A stretch of DNA of 7,377 nucleotides, from positions 1 to 7,377 of the forward strand of contig CALBTC010000355.1 of NCBI GenBank assembly GCA_937967805.1, written 5' to 3'. This stretch comes from an uncultured Anaerolineaceae bacterium. GTDB lineage: Bacteria; Chloroflexota; Anaerolineae; Promineifilales; Promineifilaceae. The notes below the pieces were generated by a model that was given only the letters and a program-made list of their open reading frames with translations, did not search any database and was not told the origin of the DNA. Both the position numbers and the translations under genes were made by a program. This document shows, in pieces, positions 1-5,271 of the stretch. How positions within the stretch are numbered: the first letter of the stretch is position 1; each line of letters begins with the position of its first letter.

Positions 1-555
1 CAGGAATTGACGCTGACGGGAACGGCCGCACAAATCGACCAGCAGTCCATCGAGGAAGAGCGGGCCCGGCTGTTTGAAATTTGGGAAAAGAACAGCGGCG
101 CCGCCCAATGGCACGCACCGTTCCAACTACCCATTAACAACTTCCTGACGATCAGCTCCACCTTTGGCGCGCGACGTTCTTACAACGGCGGCCCGTACCG
201 TACCTACCATGAAGGTGTCGATTTCGCCGCTTACGGCGGTACGCCGGTGCTGGCCCCGGCCGGCGGCACCGTGGTGGTTGCCGAATTTTTGTACGTGCGC
301 GGCGGCGCGGTCATCATCGACCACGGCCTGGGGATTTACACCGGTTTCTACCACCTGTCCAGCCTGGCCGTGGTCCCCGGCGACGTGGTGACACCGGGCC
401 AAATCATCGGCGAGGTCGGTACCACGGGACTCTCCACCGGCAATCATCTCCACTGGGATTTGCTGGTAGATGGCGTGTGGGTCGATGCCCAGGCGTGGCT
501 TGCCCAGGGGATGGACTGTTGGATTTTGGCGGGATTAAATCAGCCGTGCGAATAA
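1..555 (+). CDS. M23 (LytM-type) zinc metalloendopeptidase, C-terminal part
   Basis: This is the C-terminal part of a peptidoglycan hydrolase; the family cuts peptide cross-bridges or stems of murein outside the cell. Numbering from the TTG at base 7, the LytM fold has all expected ligands: H68 and D72 (HEGVD) and H149 (HLHW) for zinc, with H116 (YHLSS) and H147 as the catalytic histidines. The phrases GTPVLAPAGGTVV and PGDVVTPGQIIGEVGTTG are classic M23 core strands. The segment before it (about residues 1-45, rich in E, R and Q, then a 'PFQLPI' linker) is typical of what lies between an upstream beta domain and the peptidase. The frame is open to the left edge, so I treat the gene as 5'-truncated by the window rather than starting at that TTG, which has an AGGA only 1-2 bases away. 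The signal peptide, if any, is outside the view. It converges with the hydrolase gene at 639. Confidence 0.93.
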   Translation, partial: QELTLTGTAAQIDQQSIEEERARLFEIWEKNSGAAQWHAPFQLPINNFLTISSTFGARRSYNGGPYRTYHEGVDFAAYGGTPVLAPAGGTVVVAEFLYVRGGAVIIDHGLGIYTGFYHLSSLAVVPGDVVTPGQIIGEVGTTGLSTGNHLHWDLLVDGVWVDAQAWLAQGMDCWILAGLNQPCE

Positions 556-560
556 AAGCA

Positions 561-640
561 AAACACGAATTTGACGAATGAACGAATGGTACGAATTTTT
601 AGAGATTGGTGCCATTCGTTCATTCGTGTGATTCGTGTTT
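561..640. terminator. Long inverted repeat between convergent genes, possible bidirectional terminator
   Basis: The arms are 561-570 plus 575-589 on the left and 612-626 plus 631-640 on the right. They pair over 10 and 15 bp, separated by a 4-nt internal mismatch, with a 22-nt loop (590-611). The arms are built from a CGAAT unit repeated every 8-9 bases (566, 575, 583, 592 and, inverted, 614, 622, 631). The structure fills the whole gap between the M23 stop (555) and the hydrolase stop (639-641), and its right arm runs into the latter. For minus-strand transcripts it is followed by TGCTTTTATT, a weak U-tract; for the plus strand there is none. A role in termination or 3'-end protection is inferred. 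Confidence 0.6.
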
Positions 641-1460
641 AATCGTCTTCGTCTTCCTCTTCTTCGAGCAGCTCTTCGAGAAAGTCGATGACGGCGTCGT
701 TAAACAGGTCCGGCTGCTCCAGGTTGGGCAGATGGCCGGCGTCGGGGATGATGACCAGCTCTGCGTTGGGAATCGCTTTGTACATTGCCTCCGCCTCAGA
801 AAGAGGGATGAGCTGGTCATCGGCCCCATGAATAATGAGGACGGGCACATCGATGTCGCCGAGCATAGGGGTAGAATCGATCCGGTCACGCATAGCGGCC
901 AGCGCGCCCACCATGCCGTTGAGCGAGGTTGTGCTCATGATCTCTTTCACGTAATCGACCAGCTCATCGTCCGATTCGTAGTTTTGCGGGGCCAGCATTT
1001 TGGGCAACATGCCGCCAGAAACGGCCGTTACCCCCTCACTTTTTGCCGTTTCCGCTGCTTTATCACGATTCGCTTTTCCCTCGGGAGAGTCAGCCCCGGC
1101 CCGGGTCGCCGCCAAAATGAGCCCGGCCACCTGCTCCGGATAACGACGATAAAACTCCAGGGCAATGTAGCCACCCATAGACAGCCCACACACCACAAAC
1201 GGCGTCGCCACGTTGAGGTACCCCAACAAGTCGGCGCAATCATCAGCCAGCAAGGTGATGCTGTACGGTCCCGGCACGCTGTCTGAGCCGCCATGGCCGC
1301 GCAAATCGGGGGCCACGACGCGCACATAATCGGCCAAATCTTCTAGCTGCGGCTCCCACATCTGGCTGCTCAACGGGAAGCCGTGAATCAACAATAACGC
1401 CGGCTTGTCACAGGAATCCTGAAACGCCATCACAAAATCTTGTTCGTTTGCTTCACTCAT
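639..1460 (-). CDS. Alpha/beta hydrolase with acidic C-terminal tail
   Basis: A 273-residue cytosolic serine hydrolase of the alpha/beta fold, resembling the 3-oxoadipate enol-lactonase/esterase group; the substrate cannot be read from sequence. The complete catalytic machinery is visible: oxyanion segment HGFP at 26-29, PDLRGHGGSD at 51-60, nucleophile S94 in the elbow GLSMGG, acid D215 in GADDQLIP and H243 in DAGHLPN. A lid region occupies about 120-195. The last eight residues (266-273) are all Asp or Glu, an extension beyond the normal fold. No signal peptide is present. The ATG overlaps the end of the preceding EAD gene by 8 bases (ATGAGTGA) with a GGAG seven bases upstream, so it is probably translated by coupling as the third gene of the prs operon. 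No other lactone or aromatic degradation genes are nearby to suggest a pathway. Confidence 0.92.
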   Translation of the reverse strand: MSEANEQDFVMAFQDSCDKPALLLIHGFPLSSQMWEPQLEDLADYVRVVAPDLRGHGGSDSVPGPYSITLLADDCADLLGYLNVATPFVVCGLSMGGYIALEFYRRYPEQVAGLILAATRAGADSPEGKANRDKAAETAKSEGVTAVSGGMLPKMLAPQNYESDDELVDYVKEIMSTTSLNGMVGALAAMRDRIDSTPMLGDIDVPVLIIHGADDQLIPLSEAEAMYKAIPNAELVIIPDAGHLPNLEQPDLFNDAVIDFLEELLEEEEDEDD

Positions 1461-1836
1461 TAATCTTCTCCATTTGCCACTCTATGCTGCTATTTTGCTG
1501 CTGACACAGCACTAACAGCTCGGTTAATTGTCCTTCTTTCTCAAAAGCTGTCACCAACTGTAACACTTTCCGTCCTTTACCCCCCGGCAAGGCAGCATAA
1601 TCCTGGCCAATCGTCTCCCCGATTGTGGCCAACTGCACTTCATCCAGATGATTGCTCATTTGCTGCCGCAAAAAGACGGGATCGACGGAGGCAGTTGGTG
1701 GGTGGGAAACGGCCGTTTGACCCTGTCTCGTTTTCTGAATTGTCACCTCTGGAATCACAATTTTGGGCTCTTCTGGCTGTAATGGTTCGTCATCCTTAAA
1801 AAGCCACCTGATCTTGTCCCATAGCCCGCCGCTCAT
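1453..1836 (-). CDS. Small protein with C-terminal effector-associated-type (death-fold-like) domain, 'EAD1'
   Basis: A 127-residue protein with no enzymatic motif. Residues 5-13 (LWDKIRWLF) could form a short amphipathic helix. Residues 15-52 are rich in P, E, T and Q and look disordered. Residues 53-120 form a compact all-helical domain with the pattern LR-QQM ... IGQDYAALPGGKGRK ... LVTAFEKEGQLTELL. This matches the bacterial effector-associated adaptor domains (general consensus LR..L...F...EL..LC..LGVDY..LPG..K..KA..LV.Y.ER.GRL.EL) described in conflict and signalling systems as homotypic recruiting modules. Assignment is from memory of the family pattern, without a profile search. The same domain occurs at 5264-5629. 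The ATG overlaps the prs stop (ATGA), with AAGG about ten bases upstream, and its own end overlaps the hydrolase start, so it is wedged and coupled between two enzymes. Its function is unknown; an adaptor role is inferred. Confidence 0.82.
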   Translation of the reverse strand: MSGGLWDKIRWLFKDDEPLQPEEPKIVIPEVTIQKTRQGQTAVSHPPTASVDPVFLRQQMSNHLDEVQLATIGETIGQDYAALPGGKGRKVLQLVTAFEKEGQLTELLVLCQQQNSSIEWQMEKINE

Positions 1837-2813
1837 GATTCTATCCCTTCAAACAGTTCGCCAATAGAGCGACGAAGGTAATTTTGGCGAATTGCTTCAG
1901 CAAAAACATTGCCCACAGAGAGGACGGTGAGATTGGGGGGTTGGCGCTCAAGCGGCCGTTGCACTGTGTCTGTCGTAATGACCTCCTGAATTTGCGGAAT
2001 CGACTTGATACGCTCCACCGCCGGACCCAAAAAGAGGCCGTGGGTACAAATCAACGTGATGCGCTTGATGCCGCTTTCGATGAGCACTTCGCTTAACTCC
2101 ACCACCGATCCGGCTGTGGCGATTTCATCATCGTATACCAACGCCTGTTCAAACCCCTCCACCTGCCGCCCAATCAGACCGCCAATCTTTACTTCCGTGT
2201 CAGACACCCTTGTCTTATCTGCAGAAGCAATGGGCAGGCCCAAATCTTTGGCAAAACGGGCTGCCGGCTTGGCTCGGCCCATGTCTGGGGCAACAACCAC
2301 CGTCTTTTTAGGGTCCCATTCACGCTGGCGCATAAATTGGCCCAGCGTCATCCGCGCCGTCAACGGGTCCGCCGGCACACTGAAAAAGCCGTGCACCTGC
2401 GGGGAATGCAGCGTCATTGTCATGACGTGGGTAGCCCCGGAGGTATGCAGCAGATCGGCAATGAGCCGGGCCGTGATGGAGATGCGGGGCGCATCTTTTT
2501 TGTCGGAGCGGGCATAGGAAAAGTAGGGAATGATGGCATGGATTTCACGCGCGGCGGCGCTTTTGGCAATGTCCAGCATCATCAGCAGCTCCACCAGGTG
2601 GTCGCTCACCGGTGGCGTCATCGACTGCACAATGTACACAATGCGCCCGCGCACGCTGGCACCTAACTGCACAAACAGGTTGTCGTTACTAAATTTGGAG
2701 AATTTTGTCTCTTCCAGAGGGACTGCCAAATGCTCACTAATTTTTTTAGCTAATGGTACGTTGGAACGGCCGCTAAACAGCCGCACATCATCGGGGTCTA
2801 AATTCCTTGTCAT
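1833..2813 (-). CDS. prs: Ribose-phosphate pyrophosphokinase (PRPP synthetase), divergent
   Basis: A 326-residue cytosolic enzyme expected to make PRPP from ribose 5-phosphate and ATP for nucleotide, His/Trp and NAD synthesis. The start chosen is the ATG at 2813, because AGGAGG (2819-2824) lies exactly five bases upstream; an in-frame ATG at 2855 would add 14 residues and pass through a hairpin. Visible landmarks are LFSGRSNVPLA (12-22), PYFSYARSDKK (96-106, ATP region), LHSPQVHGFF (135-144, metal histidine region), APDMGRAK (175-182), K200/R202 of the flexible catalytic loop, and the PRPP loop VYDDEIATAGS (226-236). Several positions differ from the textbook enzyme: RQDR reads RSDK, DLH reads TLH, and DDMIDTGGT reads DDEIATAGS. 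It is therefore a divergent branch, but the scaffold is full-length and looks active. It heads the group prs - EAD1 - hydrolase and overlaps EAD1 by ATGA. Confidence 0.9.
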   Translation of the reverse strand: MTRNLDPDDVRLFSGRSNVPLAKKISEHLAVPLEETKFSKFSNDNLFVQLGASVRGRIVYIVQSMTPPVSDHLVELLMMLDIAKSAAAREIHAIIPYFSYARSDKKDAPRISITARLIADLLHTSGATHVMTMTLHSPQVHGFFSVPADPLTARMTLGQFMRQREWDPKKTVVVAPDMGRAKPAARFAKDLGLPIASADKTRVSDTEVKIGGLIGRQVEGFEQALVYDDEIATAGSVVELSEVLIESGIKRITLICTHGLFLGPAVERIKSIPQIQEVITTDTVQRPLERQPPNLTVLSVGNVFAEAIRQNYLRRSIGELFEGIES

Positions 2814-2818
2814 CTTCT

Positions 2819-2824
2819 CCTCCT
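2819..2824 (-). promoter_or_regulatory. prs: Shine-Dalgarno of prs
   Basis: A perfect AGGAGG on the minus strand, inside GAGGAGGAGAAG, lies five bases before the ATG at 2813. It decides the prs start against the upstream in-frame ATG at 2855. Confidence 0.85.
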
Positions 2825-2830
2825 CGTAAA

Positions 2831-2869
2831 CCGAACATCCTTGTTCAATGTCCAAACAAGGATGTTCGG
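2831..2869. terminator. Perfect 15-bp inverted repeat between aat and prs
   Basis: Arms 2831-2845 and 2855-2869 are exact reverse complements (CCGAACATCCTTGTT / AACAAGGATGTTCGG) around a 9-nt loop. It lies 24 bases after the aat stop and 6 bases before the prs ribosome binding site. In the minus-strand RNA it is followed by UUUACG, a very short U-run, so it could be a weak terminator or attenuator, an RNA-processing site that separates aat from prs, or a dispersed repeat copy. The sequence shows the structure only; the role is inferred. Confidence 0.6.
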
Positions 2870-2893
2870 ACTACAGATTTTCAGTACAGAAAC

Positions 2894-3484
2894 TCAGCGA
2901 AAAGCTGTTGGTACAAGCAGTGCCTGCCTTAACCGTATTTTGTAGGCTGCCGCCGGAATTTCGATGGCACCGAGGCTGCGTAAATGCTCCGTCATAAACT
3001 GTGTATCCAGCAGTTGAAAGCCGCGCTCGTTTAGATGAGCCACCAGGAAAGCCAGGGCTACCTTGCTGCTATCGTTGACGTGGCTAAACATACTCTCCCC
3101 GGCAAAAAAGCCGCCAATGGCAACGCCGTATAATCCGCCAACCAGCTCACCGTCTTGCCATGCTTCTACGCAATGGACAAAGCCCAGCTCATGCAGTCGC
3201 GAATACGCCTGGATGATCTCGTCGCTGATCCAGGTTTCTTCGCGACCAGGTGCGGGTGCGGCACATGCGTTGATAACGGCCGTAAATGCTGTATCAAAAC
3301 GAATGTCAAATATCTGCTGACGGATGGTCCGCCGAAGGGAGCGGGAAACATGAAAACGATCTAACGGTATGATAGCTCTGGGGTCTGGATCGTACCAGTA
3401 GATACGGCCGTCTTCATTGGCCATCGGGAACACGCCCTGGCAGTAAGCCGAGAGCAAAATTTGGGGAGAAAGCGCGTTATCCAC
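2894..3484 (-). CDS. aat: Leucyl/phenylalanyl-tRNA--protein transferase
   Basis: A 196-residue cytosolic enzyme of the N-degron pathway; the family transfers Leu or Phe from tRNA to proteins with N-terminal Lys or Arg, marking them for ClpS/ClpAP. Family hallmarks are visible throughout: LSPQILLSAYCQGVFPMA at 5-22, WYDPDPRAIIPL at 30-41, EETWISDEI at 82-90, GGLYGVAIGGFFAGESMFS at 116-134, SSKVALAFLV at 139-148 and GFQLLDTQF at 155-163. The start is GTG at 3484-3482; the usual N-terminal motif follows at once, and an AGG lies a few bases upstream. This GTG shares one base with the TAG stop of the HMG-CoA lyase gene (TAGTG), implying translational reinitiation. Shorter than the E. coli protein (234 aa), it appears to be the compact form with both the small N-terminal and the GNAT-like C-terminal domain intact. 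Confidence 0.95.
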   Translation of the reverse strand: MDNALSPQILLSAYCQGVFPMANEDGRIYWYDPDPRAIIPLDRFHVSRSLRRTIRQQIFDIRFDTAFTAVINACAAPAPGREETWISDEIIQAYSRLHELGFVHCVEAWQDGELVGGLYGVAIGGFFAGESMFSHVNDSSKVALAFLVAHLNERGFQLLDTQFMTEHLRSLGAIEIPAAAYKIRLRQALLVPTAFR

Positions 3485-4410
3485 TACCTAAACGTAAACG
3501 AAGGCTCCTGCGCGCACTGGCTTTCCCACCACTGCCGAATCCGGCCGCCAATCGGCCGTCCCACATAAGCCTCAATCTGATACACTACGTCCCACAAGCG
3601 AGCAAAATCCACCCCCGTGCCCAATCCCATTTTATACGCCAAAAACACCAAATCTTCTGTAGCCAGGTTCCCCGCTGCGCCGGGGGCAAAAGGACAGCCG
3701 CCTAACCCGCCCACGCTGCTGTCGAAGATGCGCACCCCGGCCTGCAGCGCCGTAGTGGCGTTGGCCAGCCCCATTGCCTGGGTGTCGTGCAAGTGTACTG
3801 CCAGTTTGCTCATCTCCAGCCGCCGTCCCAACGCCTCCATCAAATGCCCCACGTCCAGCGGATTGGCGTGGCCGATGGTGTCGGCAATGGCCAGTTCATC
3901 CGGCTTCAACTGCCACAGCTTCTCGGCCAGCGCAATGGTGCGATGTGGCGGCGTAACCCCCTCAAACGGGCACACCCAGGCGGTCATCACGTAGATGCGG
4001 GTCCAGATGCCGTCGCGCCGCGCCTGGGCCATGAGGTCACAAGTAATTTCGTAGGCCCGCTGTGACGACATGCGCGTGTTTTTCTGGCTAAACGTTTCGC
4101 TCACGGACACGCCAAAGGCCATCGAGCGGCAGCCTGCTTCTAAAGCCCGATCATAACCACGCTGGTTAAACACCAGGCCGATGAAGTCGGTTTGGGGCCA
4201 CTTTTGGCGGCTGTACGTCATCACTTCGTCTGCATCGGCCATCTGTGGCACTGCCTTGGGATGCACAAAACTGGTCAGCTCAATATGGTGCAGGCCGGAA
4301 GCAACCAACCCTTCAACCAGGACCTTCTTTTGCTCTGTTTCAATGAGGTCAGCTTCGTTTTGTAAGCCGTCGCGCGGTCCAACCTCGTAAATTTTCAGGG
4401 AGTCTGACAT
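3484..4410 (-). CDS. mvaB: Hydroxymethylglutaryl-CoA lyase
   Basis: A 308-residue TIM-barrel lyase that cleaves HMG-CoA to acetyl-CoA and acetoacetate, the last step of leucine catabolism; it acts in the cytosol with a divalent metal. Residues seen are R13/D14 in EVGPRDGLQNE, ELTSFVHPKAVPQMADADEV at 44-63, the metal ligands H206 and H208 in HLHDTQAMG, and the signature SVGGLGGCPFAPGAAGN at 231-247 with catalytic C238 and N247. This distinguishes it from isopropylmalate and homocitrate synthases. I prefer ATG 4410, preceded by AGGTGG; an in-frame GTG at 4416 would consume that site. It is followed by aat with a one-base overlap. No other leucine-degradation gene is in the window, so the physiological pathway is known only from the family. 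It probably opens a new transcription unit, given the promoter-like sequence at 4483-4491. Confidence 0.93.
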   Translation of the reverse strand: MSDSLKIYEVGPRDGLQNEADLIETEQKKVLVEGLVASGLHHIELTSFVHPKAVPQMADADEVMTYSRQKWPQTDFIGLVFNQRGYDRALEAGCRSMAFGVSVSETFSQKNTRMSSQRAYEITCDLMAQARRDGIWTRIYVMTAWVCPFEGVTPPHRTIALAEKLWQLKPDELAIADTIGHANPLDVGHLMEALGRRLEMSKLAVHLHDTQAMGLANATTALQAGVRIFDSSVGGLGGCPFAPGAAGNLATEDLVFLAYKMGLGTGVDFARLWDVVYQIEAYVGRPIGGRIRQWWESQCAQEPSFTFR

Positions 4411-4439
4411 GGCCACCTATATCGTTACTGCTGACTTGG

Positions 4440-4465
4440 GCAAGCTGCTGTGGGTGGCAGCTTGC
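4440..4465. promoter_or_regulatory. Leader hairpin upstream of the HMG-CoA lyase gene
   Basis: A perfect 9-bp inverted repeat, GCAAGCTGC (4440-4448) and GCAGCTTGC (4457-4465), flanks an 8-nt loop. It lies between the putative -10 at 4483-4488 and the ribosome binding site, so it would be in the mRNA leader. No U-tract follows on either strand, which argues against a simple terminator for the upstream rhodanese gene. Confidence 0.45.
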
Positions 4466-4482
4466 GGGAAAAGGTTGTTTCG

Positions 4483-4491
4483 ATTTTACCA
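4483..4491 (-). promoter_or_regulatory. Putative extended -10 promoter for HMG-CoA lyase-aat
   Basis: On the minus strand the sequence TGGTAAAAT gives a TGn extension plus a 5/6 match to TATAAT. No good -35 hexamer is found 16-18 bases upstream. The start of transcription would fall near 4476, giving a leader of about 65 nt with the hairpin at 4440-4465. It sits in the 130-bp gap after the rhodanese stop, where a new transcription unit is expected. Confidence 0.4.
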
Positions 4492-4540
4492 TACAACGAC
4501 ATAGGTTTGGTGAGCAGCAGTACAGAATGCAGGGGGACGA

Positions 4541-4897
4541 TCAATACCGCCCAACGGCCGGATCAACAGCGATGGCATAGGCATCAATACCGCCATCCAC
4601 GTTAAACACGTTGGACCAGCCCTGCTGGCGCAGCCAGGCAGTCACCTGGGCGCTGCGGTTGCCATGATGGCACAGCACCGCAATTTCAGCCTCTTTGTTG
4701 GCCAGCACGGCTTCGGGCAATGCCTCTGGCCCTTGCCGGACCAGCTCGCTTAGCGGAGCTGTCAACACGTCATCGCCCAAATTAGCGTAGAGTAGTTCAT
4801 TGGGCTCACGCACGTCGAGCAAAATAAACGGTTCGTCGTTGTCACGCTTTTGGGCCAGTTCCTGCACAGAAAGGCCAGGGACACCGTAGGGGTTCAT
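4541..4897 (-). CDS. Single-domain rhodanese (sulfurtransferase)
   Basis: A 118-residue cytosolic protein with one rhodanese domain. LLDVREPNEL at 26-35 is the CH2A-like strand, and C76 starts the active-site loop CHHGNRS, the persulfide-bearing cysteine in CxxGxRS form. GGIDAYAIAVDPAVGRY closes the domain and closely resembles the C-terminal rhodanese of MoeB/ThiF-type proteins. Such proteins carry sulfane sulfur as a persulfide for thiolation, cyanide detoxification or sulfide oxidation; which applies is not readable here. ATG 4897 is supported by GGAGG (4903-4907) five bases upstream, and it overlaps the stop of the DUF423 gene as ATGA. It is the last gene of the EAD2 - DUF423 - rhodanese group. 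Confidence 0.93.
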   Translation of the reverse strand: MNPYGVPGLSVQELAQKRDNDEPFILLDVREPNELLYANLGDDVLTAPLSELVRQGPEALPEAVLANKEAEIAVLCHHGNRSAQVTAWLRQQGWSNVFNVDGGIDAYAIAVDPAVGRY

Positions 4898-5271
4898 AAA
4901 TTCCTCCAGGCAGCGAGAAGCAGGCAGCCCCAGCCGGCGATGAAAGCCACGCCCCCAATGGGGGTAATGGCTCCCAGCCAGCTTTGCCGGGTAAAGACGA
5001 GCAGGTAAAGAGTGCCGGAAAAAAAGATGATGCCCGCCACAAAGAGATAGCCGGCCCAGGTGGTCAAGGCCATCGGGTATTTGTCGGCCAGCCAGGCGGC
5101 GGCAAAAAGGCCGAGGGCGTGGTAGACGTGGTAGCGCACGGCCGTTTCATAATTCGCCGCCAGATTGGGAAACCGTTCAAAATAGCTGCTCAAGCCATGC
5201 GCGCCAAACGCGCCGGCGCCAACGCCCAACATCATGAATGCTGCCCCTAAAATAACAAATAGCTTACTCAT
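4894..5271 (-). CDS. DUF423 family small integral membrane protein
   Basis: A 125-residue inner-membrane protein of the DUF423 family (YgdD/YwdK type), whose function is not established. Four hydrophobic segments are visible, roughly at residues 5-24, 47-65, 70-93 and 99-121. The family landmarks are GAFGAHGL near the first helix, YHVYHALGL before the second, and FSGTLYLLVF in the third. The start is ATG 5271: the hydrophobic N-terminus begins directly there, and GAGGAAG sits just upstream. The frame stays open further upstream (to 5400), but that would translate the EAD2 gene's antiphase and add a basic, non-family N-terminus, so I reject it. The first eight bases overlap the EAD2 end (ATGAGTAA), and the EAD2 acidic-tail codons supply the ribosome binding site. 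It overlaps the rhodanese gene downstream by ATGA. Confidence 0.93.
   Translation of the reverse strand: MSKLFVILGAAFMMLGVGAGAFGAHGLSSYFERFPNLAANYETAVRYHVYHALGLFAAAWLADKYPMALTTWAGYLFVAGIIFFSGTLYLLVFTRQSWLGAITPIGGVAFIAGWGCLLLAAWRNL

Noticed and set aside
7..9. TTG as the true start of the M23 gene
   Set aside because: The frame is open to the window edge and the AGGA is too close. The N-terminal sequence reads like the middle of a longer secreted peptidase.
606..1286. A 226-codon open frame on the + strand, opposite the hydrolase
   Set aside because: It is antisense to a hydrolase with a complete catalytic triad, is rich in H, R and V without motifs, and begins inside the intergenic hairpin.
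2814..2855. A 14-residue N-terminal extension of prs from an ATG at 2855
   Set aside because: It would run through the inverted repeat and lacks its own SD, while AGGAGG is ideally placed for ATG 2813.
2870..2893. A prs promoter (GAAAAT on the minus strand) between aat and the hairpin
   Set aside because: Only 4/6 to the -10 consensus, with no -35 or TG extension; too weak to report as a feature.
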